Of a stretch of 64,000 nt of DNA, positions 19,431 to 31,527 are shown piece by piece. This stretch comes from Pteria penguin (Eukaryota > Mollusca > Bivalvia > Pterioida > Pteriidae), in the NCBI GenBank assembly GCA_035048485.1, contig CM068593.1, positions 1,441,955-1,505,954 on the forward strand. Reading direction: 5' to 3'. Every line of letters starts with the position of its first letter. Within the stretch, counting starts at the first letter, position 1. The notes under the pieces are model-generated. The model searched no databases. It worked only from the letters and a program-made list of their open reading frames with translations, and was not told where the DNA came from. The position numbers and the translations under genes were made by a program.

Positions 19431-20978
19431 ATGGCAGAAGCTTGTGGATACCTGAAAGCGGTGGCTTGTGAATTCTGTGGTAACACAGCAAACTACGAAT
19501 GCCAGAACTGTGACGACCCTTTATGTACAACGTGTAAAGAGAAGCACGAGAAGAAAAAGCCGCATCACAAGTATGTACCCTACTCCCAAAAAGAAAAACA
19601 AACAATGTGTCCGAAACACAGTGGACATAAATATATGTATTGGTGTGAGAGATGTAAGAAACCATGCTGCCCAGAATGTGCCATAACATCACACAAAGGG
19701 CATGATATTATTAATACGGGGGAGGCGCTCCGTGCAAAGAACGATAGTGTTAGAAAAATCTTGTACGGTCCCTTTAAGGAAAGTTTGACAAAGTGGCGGA
19801 CACTTTTTCAGGAAGCTAGACAAATGAGGCATGATTATACAACAAGCATTCAGATGATTGAGGATGACGTAGTTGCACATGCTGCCCGGATTCATGCAGC
19901 GGTAGATGAGAACTTGACAAAGGTGCGCAACGAGCTCCGGAAAATCCAAAGATCAACAGAAACGTTGCTTCAGTCACAAGAACAGACAATCTATGATGCA
20001 TATGAGAAATTCCAAACAAATATCAGCAAATTAGATGATTTAATAGAAGGTAACGATATCCGTCTGTTGGACTGCACACTTAAACCAGATAATATGGAAG
20101 TTCTTCCAACACTTACACGGGACTCACCTCCAAGCTATAAGCCTGGTCTAATCAATGACCAGGCTATCATGACAATGATCGGGAACCTGACCAGTACAGT
20201 GTTATTATCCACACCAGTCGTAGTATCCTCTTTTGTTCCTCGGAATACTGCTCCATACATCGCCTGTACAGCATCATCAGGACTGGCCTGGGTGGAGACG
20301 GGTAAGGAACATCTGCAGCTCATGGACCGTCACGGCACAAGAAAAGACCTTATCAGCACTGACTTCAGGTTCAATGACGTCACGGTTACTCTATTGGGAG
20401 ACATCCTGTTTAGTGACTACGACCATAAGCGTATTGTGTTAGCGTCAAAGGGGACGACGTCATGGAGATTCACGACGTTAGTATCTACACAGTACACGCC
20501 GTACGGAATCTGCTGCTTTCGTAATGGTGACGTCGTCGTGACGTATCCTTGGGATGAACACCGAGTCATCCAGTATAATAAGGCGGGGGACATTATACAT
20601 GAGTTTGATCAGAGCTTATTCACATTCCCATTGGGAGTAGCAGTGAATGCTGTCAGCGATGATCTGTATGTGTGCGACTGTGACAAACACAAAGTATTAA
20701 CATTTGGGACAGACCATACTTTACGTTACGAATATACGGAATACGGTAACACATCATTTCACCCAGAGGACGTTAGCACTGATAGCAGCGGCCGCGTCCT
20801 CATCACTGACACCACGAATAACAGGATACATATCCTGGACAAAGACGGACAGTTTATCCGGTATCTACAACCTCTTGGGCTGAAGGCACCAGGGTTTATT
20901 GATGTAGACATTGAGGGAAACGCCTGGATCGGGGAGTATAAAGGACAAGTGAAAATAGTAAAATACCAACGAATGTGA
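19431..20978 (+). CDS. TRIM-like protein copy 2: B-box 1, B-box 2, coiled coil, NHL-type propeller (intact)
   Basis: An uninterrupted 515-codon frame in one coding exon. B-box 1 uses C13, C16, C24, C27, C32, C35 and the His pair near 39-46. B-box 2 uses C60, H63, C72, C75, C80, C83, H88 and H91. A coiled coil spans about residues 95-215 (heptads through NELRKIQRSTETLLQSQEQ). The rest forms a beta-propeller of NHL type, with repeats such as NDVTVTLLGDILFSD, GDVVVTYPWDEHRVIQYN, DDLYVCDCDKHKVLTFG and GRVLITDTTNNRIHILDKDG. There is no RING finger, so E3 ligase activity by itself is not expected. The start follows a splice acceptor and is shared by the family. Expanded B-box/NHL families are well known in bivalves and often discussed as immune or stress related; that role is not shown here. 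Confidence 0.93.
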   Translation: MAEACGYLKAVACEFCGNTANYECQNCDDPLCTTCKEKHEKKKPHHKYVPYSQKEKQTMCPKHSGHKYMYWCERCKKPCCPECAITSHKGHDIINTGEALRAKNDSVRKILYGPFKESLTKWRTLFQEARQMRHDYTTSIQMIEDDVVAHAARIHAAVDENLTKVRNELRKIQRSTETLLQSQEQTIYDAYEKFQTNISKLDDLIEGNDIRLLDCTLKPDNMEVLPTLTRDSPPSYKPGLINDQAIMTMIGNLTSTVLLSTPVVVSSFVPRNTAPYIACTASSGLAWVETGKEHLQLMDRHGTRKDLISTDFRFNDVTVTLLGDILFSDYDHKRIVLASKGTTSWRFTTLVSTQYTPYGICCFRNGDVVVTYPWDEHRVIQYNKAGDIIHEFDQSLFTFPLGVAVNAVSDDLYVCDCDKHKVLTFGTDHTLRYEYTEYGNTSFHPEDVSTDSSGRVLITDTTNNRIHILDKDGQFIRYLQPLGLKAPGFIDVDIEGNAWIGEYKGQVKIVKYQRM

Positions 20979-21194
20979 CGGAAAATATCGATCCATAAAA
21001 GTACAATTGTAGGATATCAAATACAGAAAAAGTTTATAATAGTCAAATCAGATATGCGTGATGATTTATTTTGGATCTTGTCTAGCCGCCCAAAATTGAA
21101 AAAGTGTCCAGTTGCTCAGTTTGTTGATGACTTACAATGTATGATAATGGTTAATATATCGTATATGAATTTTACAAATTGCCGGACATTGGAC

Positions 21195-21200
21195 AATAAA
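21195..21200 (+). terminator. Polyadenylation signal AATAAA, TRIM-like copy 2
   Basis: AATAAA in the conserved context ACAATAAAATACTGTCA, about 217 bases after the stop. The nearer AATAAA of copy 1 is changed to AATACA here. Confidence 0.5.
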
Positions 21201-21239
21201 ATACTGTCAATAGACGTTTATTTGAATTCCTGTTTATAA

Positions 21240-22050
21240 TATAATGTCCAACAGTCCAGAAAGAATACTTCTGAATGATTAAGCACATTGAGGGTCTTTA
21301 CTCATCTGATTTATAGCTATGTACTTGTAACTCAATATCATAGTAGAGATGTATCTTTAAATCTCTTATCTCCCCGATTATTCAAATATTACCATTATCT
21401 GAGGACATGCGGCACAGTAACTTTACTTATGAAGTTTAGTTAAAAATAAAAGAATTGATGAAGTTTAGTTTAAAAAAAATCAAAGGACCTGTGGTCCTGG
21501 TAGATACTCCTACTCACATCTTGTTGTAGAGATATATATGTATCACACTGAGGACAACTCGACCTCATTTTTTATGAAGTTGGTTGAATTATGTTACTAC
21601 AAATGAATAAAAATAAGGTAGTGCACAAAGAAACCTGCTCTTAAGGTGATTGCATTATGTGATTCAGTGTTGGGTTCAGAAGGAGGAAGGGGTGAGGGTT
21701 TATTCCGCCACACATTTACAAGTAAAAATCCAGATTTGACCAAAAATGACCGAGTAGTCTGGCTAAAACTTATGTGGGGCCCCGTTGCGGAAATCCTGGA
21801 TCCACAACTACATGGAGTGTCCATCTTTTCCAGTTAGATGTTTTTAATTTTTTTTATAGTGATTTGTATTTTGACTAGACTGCTTATTCAAATTATGCGA
21901 TGAGACTGATGGACTAAAAGCAACAGTTTTCCGTTCAACACATAATCTCTTTAGTGAAGGCTACATGCTGGGTTATGATGTTTTCCACATACGTCTTAAA
22001 TTCTCAGTAACGACAGTGTATTGCATTCGAAATAGTCCAAGATTCCCTGC
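21240..22050. other. Spacer, no gene recognised
   Basis: AT-rich. 21,290-21,480 resembles the 3' flank of TRIM copy 5 (46,325-46,470: CTCCCCGATTATTC, GATGAAG-TTA-T). Otherwise nothing is recognised. Confidence 0.4.
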
Positions 22051-22055
22051 CCTCT

Positions 22056-22154
22056 CCCACCATTGATATCGGCGGTTTGTAGAAATTGTGAAAAACTTCT
22101 GATGAACAACGTCTCTATAACCCTCTCCTACAAACCGTCGATATCAAACGTGGG
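22056..22154. repeat. Short inverted repeat (27-bp arms)
   Basis: CCCACCATTGATATCGGCGG (then TTTGTAG) at 22,056-22,082 pairs with CTACAAACCGTCGATATCAA (then ACGTGGG) at 22,128-22,154. The arms differ at a few positions and a loop of about 45 bases separates them. It could be a tiny palindromic element; its function is unknown. Confidence 0.6.
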
Positions 22155-22159
22155 AAAAG

Positions 22160-23490
22160 GACAAAGAATCTCGGACTATAATGAAAACTGTAAAGGAATC
22201 CCTAGACAACTCGATTTGATCGTAGTTCGGGTAAATGAAAGTATGAATAAAAATTATTTCATAAAACACGTCGTTATACATTTGTAGTTTGAAATATTTA
22301 ATATTTATTATTATTTGAAATGTGCAAAATAAACATTTCATGTTCAAAGTGTCAAAATAAAGAGAAAAGAGAGGAGACGATGAATTCGAAGATAACACGT
22401 AATAGTGTTGGTGCCCACGAATGTTCATCGTGCGAATAGACTGATGAACATAAATTCGCATACTGTCGGTTTCGCCTTGGCGGGGAAGGGGACATTTTCT
22501 TAAAGATTTCACACGATTGTGATCAAAACATATCTTTAGGAAAGACTCTTACACTGAATAGATTAAATCACCACAGCTGTCCTCGCTAAAATAGACAAAC
22601 ATTGACTCAGACATCGTACTATCTCTTTAAAACTTGTGGTTGAGTGGACGTAAATCTGACCTTTGAGCTTTGAACACGATAACAGTAAAATAGACTAACA
22701 TTGATACAGACATTCTTCAAAGGTTATAATTGTGTGGACGTAAATTCCTAAAGTTTATTAACAGCTGTTAACACTGTTGTGCAAACAATAGCACTACGCA
22801 GTTGTTTTAAGGGAATACACAATTATATAATGTTGCAGAAAACCCCCCCAAAACATAATATGACGTCATTGTGACGTCACTATGGCCCAGTGCACTATAT
22901 GAAGCGGGAGACACTGCAACAATCAACATGCCAAGAAAAACCCTGTAGTGCAACGTTTTCCTCAACTCTGTTTGTTGTGTAATTTGACATAAAGACTGTT
23001 ATATATCTATATGAAATCTATTTGAAATTGCTGGGCCCAGCTTTTAGATTATAAAATATCAGCAGAATTTCAGTTTAATTAGACAATGTCTTATAGGACT
23101 ACACCAATCAACAATTCCATAGCAGTATTTATACGCAATCACGCCTCTTATAAGTTGGGCACAGCTATAAATACATGTATTATTGATAGGTTTCCGTTTA
23201 TTATTTACAACAAAATTTGATTACCAAATTGGGCAATGTACCCTTCCCCTTTTTGAATGTTTGTTGTTTATACTATATGTGCTATACATAGCATTCACGT
23301 GATTGCAAACAACTAGGGATAACATTCAAATGTGTGAAAAGTTAAACTTGTTAAACAATTTGCATTGTTACCATTTTTGCAGAAATAATCTTTATTCTAA
23401 TTCTTATACGGTTTTCAGTATAGACTATATCATGTCAATGAAGTCGTGGAGTGCCTTAACGTTACTGTGTATATCAGGATTGAACTTGTG
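22160..23490. other. Spacer with repeat remnants
   Basis: Contains a short R1-edge remnant (TTTATTAACAGCTGTTAACAC at 22,756, as at 8,030, 33,005 and 47,420). Otherwise it is AT-rich with no convincing gene. Confidence 0.4.
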
Positions 23491-23860
23491 AACTGAGCCG
23501 GGTAATACAGTGGATCAGGTAATACAGTGGATCAGGTGTTAGACTTCTGATCTACAAGTCCTGTTTCGACTAACTCTGTGACTATACCGGCCTGCTGTCT
23601 TTCTGATGAGAAAATCGAGGTCCCATGTCCCAAATCAACTCTGAACTTGTTAACTGAGGTGTGGCTCAATTGAGAATGTGGTCGGCTCCTGACCTAGAGC
23701 TCCCTACCGTGACACGTGACACGGTTTTGACTTCTATACGAAAGAGATGATACTTGCGCTCATTGCAGATGTCAAACCCGGGGTCTCTTGGACCCAATTT
23801 ATTTTATTGGAGAATGATCGATTTATAGTATACCGTACATGTAGCGTGGAAGTTGGAAAA
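23490..23860 (+). repeat. Worn tRNA-like SINE and R2 remnant
   Basis: AATACAGTGGATCAGGT is repeated twice (23,508 and 23,526), followed by CTGTTTCGACTAACTCTG and CTTTCTGATGAGAAAATC, as in the dimeric SINEs. Then comes GTGGCTCAATTGAGAATGTG. From about 23,700 it becomes R2-like (CGTGACACGGTTTTGACTTCTATACG, AAACCCGGGGTCTCTTGG, GGAGAATGAT). Confidence 0.55.
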
Positions 23861-24085
23861 TCCTCGTTGCCACGGGGGGCTGTCCACGTCTGTCCTCCGT
23901 GGACACCTCGCGAGGCCACTTTTCTGTCCACGTTAATGCTTTCTAATACAATTTGCCATCTACCTGTACTTGTCCTCGCGAGGTCAAAAACGGACAAGTT
24001 TTTCACACCTTTTACCTGTATTTGTCCTCTGGTGGTCAAAACGGACAAGGTTTTCACACCTTTTAATTAACCTGTCCCCCACTGG
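23860..24085. repeat. GC-rich tract with GTCCACG motifs and a 43-bp direct duplication
   Basis: GC-rich compared with its surroundings. A unit containing TTGTCCTC, GGTCAAAA(A)CGGACAAG and TTTTCACACCTTTT occurs twice in a row (about 23,970-24,063). GTCCACG-like words recur (23,884, 23,936). A similar tract lies at 26,695-26,860. Confidence 0.5.
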
Positions 24086-25360
24086 ACGTAAGGGATATTA
24101 CATAGATGGGCCGGTATTTTGCAAATGTATCATGAAATATTTCGTTAAATAATACAAAAGGAAAGAAAAAAATGACCGTTTTTCAATGACCACGCCAGTA
24201 GATAGCTTCAGATTGAGACAAGACCGGTTTCAGAGTTGAACTACATACGGCACTGATAATAGCCTTTACGTTGTTTGAGTTGTTTTATTGTATTTGTTCA
24301 GTCAACCGAAAAAGTAACATGTTTGCCTGTTAAGTTTTTTCCACATGCATGTAATTCTTCATTTAACAGACGAATTTAGAAGAATCTATCTGAAGTTAAA
24401 GAAATGCAAATTGCTCACACGATTTACACTCTTATTATATGCAAAGTAATTCATTTATAATAATGCATGATGGCAATATTAAGGACAAATAAATGTGGTT
24501 TTAAAAATATAAATGCCTTATCAAATAAAACCAATCTACCGATCTTTATTGAATAATGTTATCATTTGAATAAAGGTTCATAATATTCATAATAAATTGA
24601 AATACTGTTTAATATTTGTTGACTACGTGATTATTTATTTCCGCGTAAAAAATTTCAAAGAAATTCTTTTGTGTTCTGATTAAGTAATTAACTATTTTAA
24701 GCAAAAGTAATGATCTTAATCATTGCATGAAAGGTTAATTAAAATGATTATAAAATACCTGTTAAAGTATGTTTTTACAATTAAGTGTCGATAAAGACTT
24801 CTTTCAAGTACCGGTAACTCTTAAAGAGCGAGATATGGGTGTTTATTAATAAATTGTGTACTAGCATTACTATTTTATATTTGAAAATTAATTATTATCA
24901 GATTTCTTGTGATTTATTACTCCCCCTCAACAGCAAAATCTAAGAACCATATCTCCGGCAAAGGGAGAAAACCCAAAAATGAATACCCCCCCCCCCCTTC
25001 TTTTATTTGTACTTGTTGAGTATGAAGAACTGTACGATGTTTCAGTCAAATATCTTATTCGCCAATACAATGGGCGATTTTCCTATTGCAAGTCTAAGCA
25101 TTGTGCTGTAAGCCTACAGGGCAAAAAAAAAATTTAAGTGAAAGATCGACGCCAACTAACGACCGAGTTAAAGTAACGACATGTCAACCCCCCCCCCCCC
25201 CAACCCCCCTTCTCTCTCTCTCTGCTGTGCACGAGATATCGTTTGCAAACGTATTTTAAACTTTTTCAATACAACCAAAATATATATTTGTGTATGTATT
25301 AATGTAAAACATTCAAGGTTCAGTGTTCAGTCGGGTCATCATCTTTTATATATAATTGCA
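24086..25360. other. AT-rich spacer, no gene seen
   Basis: Strongly AT-rich with short C runs (24,988-24,998; 25,187-25,201) and a TC microsatellite (25,211-25,222). I found no coding frame, RNA or transposon signature. Confidence 0.5.
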
Positions 25361-25361
25361 T

Positions 25362-25800
25362 GATCGTATCCGTGAAATTAATAAAAAAAAAAAATAGATA
25401 CGATCGTATTGGGCAAGAATATGTAACGAGACAAAACAATAAAAAAAAAAAGGGGGGGGGGTCCTCTCTGTTTAGGTCAAACGGCACTTAGTCCAGGTAA
25501 CCTTACGACTGGAGCACGCGTGTTGTGTGAAGTCTATTGTTCTACTTCATCCTGGTAGCGAATAAGGGTTTGACTTATGACACTGATTAATACACGGAAT
25601 TAGACGATCGTATCCGATGAAATCATAAGATACATACGGCCCTATATCTGGCAGGAATATGTAAGAAGCTAAGAAATTTAAAAGGGGGGGGGGGGTGTTT
25701 CTGAAAGATACTTTTCTTTCCTGTTTAGGTAAGAAAACGACCGACACTCTAGTTTCCCTTGCGACTCCAGTGCGCATGCTTTGTCTTTTGTTCTGAGATT
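25362..25800. repeat. Two-copy tandem duplication of about 240 bp
   Basis: Both halves run in the same order: GATCGTATCCG, then GGCA-GAATATGTAA, an A/G run, CTGTTTAGGT, then GCGACTCCAGTGCGC or its variant CTTACGACTGGAGCACGCG. The G runs lie at 25,452-25,461 and 25,684-25,694. Confidence 0.6.
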
Positions 25801-26186
25801 ATAAATATTTTTCAAAAGTTTGCCTGCACTTCACCAGGAAGATAAAAGAATACATAAAAAAGAAGAAACCCGACCAAAGAAAATAATAATGAATAAAATA
25901 GAATGAAGATCAATGTCCATATGTATTAATATTTACCAGAATTAATCAATCGTGTATTTCATCGTAATCGCATGAAATATTTCAAAATCTGAATATGTTT
26001 ATCAGAGCAATCAATAATGAATATAATATCACATATAATATGAATTTATTTGATTTTAAAGTCGGCTTTACTGAACTGACCCCACAAGTAGTAATTGCGC
26101 TCTTCAATTTGGATCGTTGCCTTCTTTAATTAAGAGTCCGAAATAGGTATTACAAAGAAACTCGGCACACTCTCGGAATAATAAAT
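25801..26186. other. AT-rich spacer, nothing recognised
   Basis: No open frame of note, no repeat family match and no RNA gene seen. Confidence 0.45.
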
Positions 26187-26262
26187 CATTTTTTGTGTGC
26201 ATGTCCTTGGTGACTTTTGTCATACAGCTTTGTCAGATGTCTTCAGTTTTCTCTTTTAAATC
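26187..26262 (+). mobile_element. Penelope-like 3' tail fragment F
   Basis: TGACTTTTGTCATACAGCTT followed by TGTCAGATGTCTTCAG is a variant of the Penelope tail (TGACTTCTGCCACATAACT...). Near copies are at 49,598-49,672 and 60,780-60,842. Only the tail is present. Confidence 0.5.
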
Positions 26263-26649
26263 ACACTTATACACGTATCTGTACAATAACCAATCAGCTT
26301 GTCTTTACCGATTTCATTCAAATACCATTGATGCACTTTTACGACAAGTAGATATACGGGTATAAAGAACGTAGTTATACGTCCAAACAGGGACGTATAT
26401 ATCTAAAACATATACGTCCGTGCTCCAGGTGCGCACTATATTTTCAATTTTTATATAAAAATGCGTTCTAGTTTTAAAAATATTTAGAACAGCAGAATAC
26501 CTTAAGATACATTTCAAACGTTCATTGTGTAATCAAGCAGAGGAGATTTAAAAAGATGTTAAATGATTATTAATCAAGATATCTTTAAGTCTAATTTCGT
26601 TATTTTTCATGCTTCACTGAACAAACACAATATGCATCATCATAAGATC

Positions 26650-27120
26650 GCTGCCTTTTTAGCACTATCATACCCATTTACCGGGACATATTTCGTGTCC
26701 ACGTTTGACCGTCTGACGGCGCAGACACAGGTAAATGACCACCTATATACGCGGTCAATATGGCCGATATACAGGGACAGTGTCCACGCGTGTCCGCGGC
26801 TTTACGCGCCCAAATCCAATGTCCACGGTACATGCACGGTACAAGACAATGCTCGACCATAATATAAAATATAATGTAAACATACTCTTTCTTTGACATG
26901 TTTTCAGGAGTATCTCAGGAATAAATAGCGATTCGACTGATTCTTTTGCTCACATTTTCTGAACAAACATTTTGGACAAGAATTAGTGTATTCTGGTGAC
27001 GTTTTACGATCGACATACACCGATCACTAGAATCGGGATTCAGAACACCATCGGCCTAATTTACGCCCTGGGCGGTAAAACAGGATATAGAACCATATAG
27101 AACCACACAGTAATACACGT
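26650..27120. repeat. Dispersed repeat R2, copy c, diverged
   Basis: Contains R2 landmarks near 26,875-26,935 and 27,000-27,090 (GTGACGTTTTACGATCGACA, CACTAGAATCGGGATTCAGAAC, GGGCGGTAAAACAGGATATAGAA). The GC-rich 26,695-26,860 interior carries repeated GTCCACG words. It leads into a minisatellite, as R2 copy b does. Confidence 0.55.
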
Positions 27121-27425
27121 CTAAAATTTGGGCTCTAGAAGTGGGTTACAGAACCACGTGAGTCTTGTTTATACCGAGATCACCACAAATGGAATACAGA
27201 ACCACGAGGTCCTCGTTTATACACTGGCCACTGGAAACGAGATACAGAACAAGGTGGGTTACGTTTATGCATATGTCACAAAAAAGTGGCTAGAGTACCA
27301 CGTGAGCCCTGTTTATACATAGAGCACTAGATACGGTATACAGAGCCACCTGAGACTCGATTGCGACTGCAGATCAAGAAACGGTATACAGAAGCATGTG
27401 AGCTTGCGTATACACTCGACACTTG
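27090..27425. repeat. About 50-bp degenerate minisatellite, about 6 units
   Basis: Units contain TACAGAACCACGTGAG and TTGTTTATAC followed by a variable spacer with CACTAGA or CACTGGAAAC. They are too diverged for an exact period. The open frame across the array is a repeat artefact. Confidence 0.6.
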
Positions 27426-27429
27426 ATTG

Positions 27430-27665
27430 TTAAAAGAACATAGTCATATAAGATGTGTGTATGGATTTATTCGGGAACTTATCTAGCTGGAAATTGAAAA
27501 TAGTTTCAAATTTCTCAATCTGTTCTTGACTTACAATGTGTGATAATAGATAATATGTATATTATGAAGTTTACAAATTACATTCAACAATAAAATACTG
27601 TAAATTCAGGTCTATTTCTAGTCCAGTTTATGAAACAATGTTGAACAGTCCAGGAAGACATAAAT
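27430..27665 (+). other. Orphan TRIM-like 3' flank
   Basis: Matches the 3' flank of copy 1 (2,225-2,430): CATATAAGATGTGTGTAT, GGAACTTATCTAGC, ACAATAAAATACTGT and CTAGTCCAGTTTATGAA. No propeller code precedes it. It marks a further family member whose coding part has been lost. Confidence 0.7.
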
Positions 27666-28289
27666 ACCATAACTTTTTCCCCTAATCACGGATTTCAATA
27701 ACATGTCACAGATTTGTTCCAATCGGAACACCGTCGCCATTTTTTACAAAAATAGACTCGGAATCCCCACGGCGCAGCGATATATACCAAATCGCTTCAA
27801 TTCTTCGGCTTTCGTCGTAGTAGCTCTTGAGGCGTGAGGCGAAAAAAAGTTCATAGCATTGTTTTTGTAATTTAGAATATGAGAAGTTCCGTATGAAATG
27901 TAATACCGGTTTTGATAAATATTATACAATCGTAATGGTAATTCAGTAATCGTAGCAAATTTCACATTTTTATTTTAAATGTTAGAGCATTGGAAACGAA
28001 TCAGAGGATATTCGAAGTGACATTTAACCAGTGCACGTGTGTAGACTCCGACATGAAAAATTCATACTAGTTCACCCATTCAGAGAGAAACAAATATAGA
28101 CAAAAGCAGGCAATAAGCATAATTGCCTATTTTAGTGCAAACATGACAGACATGTTGATCATGGCCGTGTGTGTTTACATAACAATCGGAAGTAGTCCCA
28201 ATGGCTGACTGCGTAGTACGTACGAGTCGTATTTGCGTACGGAAATGGACGAGTTGTTACGATTGAGATTGTTCCTCAGAGTCTATGAG
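27666..28289. other. Spacer, no gene recognised
   Basis: No paralogous match or coding signature found. An open minus-strand frame at 27,744-27,965 has no recognisable motif. Confidence 0.4.
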
Positions 28290-28867
28290 TGTGTCATGAC
28301 TTAAAACCTTGTCCAGGCCATAACTTCTCACCTTGTGCACGGATTTCAATAATACTTCACAGAATTGTTGCGTTAGTATCTACGGGTATGTTATGCATTT
28401 GAACCAAGGTCATGGGTCAAAGGTCAAGGTTATAATAGATACAGAAAGTAAAACATTGGCCATGACTTCTTACCCTGTGCACGGAGTTCAATAATATGTC
28501 ATAGAATTGTTACTTAGGATCCAAGGGTATGTCATGAACTTGAGCGAAGGTCACAGGTCAAATGTCAAGCATTAACTCACTGTGACTGATTTGGACCTTG
28601 ACCATTTACCTCCGCGATGGTAAAACCTTGTTTATCTCTAAAATATTCCAGATTCCCAGCCCTAAAGTATATATGTTCTGATTCCTCATGACAAGAGGAG
28701 TTTAATTACATAAGTTGTGGATCCTTAGAGTCAACCTCTCCCCCTTCTCCCAAATTCAGGAATCTTCAATTATCTCAAATCTGGTTCAGATGCACACCCC
28801 TAAATCACATATTTTCTTATTCCTCATGACAAAACAAATGTGGATGCATCATGGGATGGGGATGAAA
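28290..28867. repeat. Dispersed repeat R1, copy c, left part
   Basis: R1 sequence (CATAACTTCTCACC, GTGCACGGATTTCAATAAT, and AGGTCA hexamers at 28,407-28,426) is interrupted after GCATCATGGGATGGGGATG by the Penelope element. It resumes at about 32,553. Confidence 0.75.
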
Positions 28868-29749
28868 TAAAGAGGAGTTACTGGCACAGTTATGTGGCAG
28901 AAGTCACCATGGAGCTATACAATACATGAATATCAATAATATACTAGCATATATAACACATTACAAAAAAATATTTCATTGTAGTGCAATTACGTTACCG
29001 ACTTAGGACGGTCATTTAATTTGACAAAAACTAAACAAATGGTGTGGTTAACCGGTTTACGGGCCCACCTTCCCACTCACCTTAACCGCAGAACAATCAA
29101 AGGACGTACATTTAAAATTGATAAATAATCCTCCATGTAAAGAACAAGGGTCAACAGGTATCGCATATTGAGAGGTCAGAAAAATATAAACATGTAAGGT
29201 ATTGTAAAAAACATAATGATATAAAAATATATGCGACATCAACATGATAAACCGTCTTCTGCCAGTCTGAAATCGAGCTAAGGCCCTAAATCTATAGGAG
29301 TCCCGACTAACAGTCAGGGGGACGAGGTTCAGGACCATGTCTTCTCTGAAAGAGGTTTGGACAAGGCCCGTCATATAGTCCCCACCACCCTGTTAGTCAG
29401 CGTGCAACATCCAAGTAAAAGATTGCATAAGGCTCTAGAGGGGCCAAATACAAGACCTATAGTCTTGTTGATGATCTCAATGTCATATTGTCTATTTAGA
29501 AGACGTTTGACTATTTTATTACATGATAAAATAACGTTACCGGAGCCTTTTATTTTCCTTAGTACGAGATCTCCGTAAAAATTAGGATGGGAAATTCCAT
29601 TGGATACATAGTGTTGAAAATAAATATTTCCAAATTTAGATAGAAGTTCTAAATAAGATCTAAAGAATTTGCCGAATGTTTTTCTAAGATTATGATATCT
29701 GTAACCCTGAGTAAAAAGTTTAGTAGTAATTTGTAAATTTCATTTATGA

Positions 29750-30775
29750 AAGTCCAAAACATCGGTGGAGCCTCTGACAAATCGAACTAATTGAGATATA
29801 TAGATACCATATGATGGAAGTCTAGGGACATCGCCATCCAAGTAAGGACAATTTACAATAGGAAATCCAAAATCCTCACGTTTATCATAAATATTAGTAT
29901 ATATTAGGTGGTTGATAATTTTGATGTTCCAATCTACGAAAGGTGTAGATTTATCTCAAGTATTAGCTTTATTCAATTTGAGCTCTGGTGGGTATATTTC
30001 TTATATAAATTGTTCGATATCAGTGTTGTCGATAACCAAAATATCATCCAGATATCTGCAAGTATTATTAACTTTGTCAAAGAGGTCGAAACGTTTTGAG
30101 ATTTTAATGGAAACAATAAAATTCCTCTCATATCAATAAATAAATAGCCTTGCTATCAGAGGCGCGCAGTTAGTACCAATAGGAATCCCAAGTATTTGTT
30201 GATATATCTTGCCATCAAATTGCACAAAAATATTATTCATGAGAAAATCTAGTGCTTTACATAATTCCTTGCAATTCCAGTATTTATATGAAGTATATTG
30301 CTTGTTGGAAAAGAATCCGGAGTTATTGGAAGTACATATGTAAGTTTTACATTCTCTGTGAAAACACCATTGTATAAGAGACAGCGACTTGCTTTTAATC
30401 AAATCATGAGGCAAAGATGTATAAAGCGTAGAAATTTGAGTCGCTTTGAAATTTTTGTGAAAGAAGTTTGTCTATAACTTCATGAGAATTTTTAATTGAC
30501 CAAAAGTAATTGATGTTACTAGTATGGAATGCAACATCACAATATTTGATAATATGATATTTTATAGCAGTTAGAGCAGACGTAATATGTTTCGATGGTA
30601 CCGTAGTAGAGCAGTAGCTAGAATTAGATATGAAACGTGATTTATATGGACTTTTATGTAGTTTTGGGAGCCAATACATGGTTGGTGGATCAGATTTATC
30701 AGTTTTAATTTTGAAGTCGGGCATGGCCATGAGGTGATCGTGCAAGGTGCTGTCTTTTGAGGTAGGGCTTTCCAC
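29750..30775 (-). pseudogene. Penelope-like reverse transcriptase core
   Basis: Carries TMYWLPKLHKSPYKSRFIS, SALTAIKYHIIKYCD, QILGIPIGTNCAPLIARLF and, near 30,040-30,065, the catalytic YLDDILVID. A frameshift near 30,410 and stops after EQFI and after NKANT break it. The usual Asp in ...PLLADLF is Arg here (PLIARLF). Confidence 0.8.
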
Positions 30776-30924
30776 ATATGTATGAGTGGAGTTTAATTCG
30801 TTTTTAAGTACTTCAATATAATATAGTTTTCAAACAACTATTATGTTATTACCTGCTTTATCAGCAGAAACGAAGACATATTTAGCATGTAAGTCAGCTA
30901 TCCTCTTTTTACTAGAATTTGCCG

Positions 30925-31527
30925 TCAATGTATTAGGCTGTTGAAATAAATGCGGATTTCCGTAAATTTCTTAATACGGATATCGACAATTCTTAAAATC
31001 TCGTATTTCCACTCATTAAGAGCATGAACCTTTGCCTGTTCTTTTTTACACGAACGTTTACAATATGTAGTTAAAGCATCCTCTATAACGTCATGGCATT
31101 TATTGAAATCTATCCTGGACGGTAACCTATATTTAGGTCCCTTTCCAAAAAGGGTGAGCAATTTCTTGTCCGAAAGACAGTTTAGGTCACCAGTAATAAT
31201 ATGACCTGCCGGTTTATAAACATATTTAGAATTTTCACAAGAACACGACGAAGAAATAGAGTCTGAAATATCAGAATTAGATGTAACTGTATCATAATTT
31301 AAAATAAGATTTCTTATAAGCTTTTTGTGCTGGTAACAAATAAGTGGAAGTTCTAAATTCTCAAAATATCGGGGGATTTGAGATGTGACTCTATGATAAC
31401 GGAAAATATTAGAAATGTTCAGTAGATCAAAGCCTTTATTGATAAATTTAATTTTGAGTAATTGCTGCTTGGGTGGAAGAGACGGAATATGAAGAAAGAG
31501 TTTATTATATGAAAATAAAATAATCAA
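30925..31527 (-). pseudogene. Penelope-like element, region between nuclease and reverse transcriptase
   Basis: A 200-residue open frame with HIITGDLNCLSDKKLLTLF and GKGPKYRLPSRIDF, conserved in the N-terminal part of Penelope-type polymerases. It is separated by frame breaks from the nuclease upstream and the reverse transcriptase downstream. Confidence 0.7.

Noticed and set aside
22144..22512. 122-codon minus-strand frame
   Set aside because: Composition is that of AT-rich noncoding DNA. There is no motif and no paralogous support.
23595..23625. Hammerhead-like CTGATGAGAAAATC in the SINE
   Set aside because: There is no stem II. Sister SINE copies read CGGATGAGA, so the match is a mutation.
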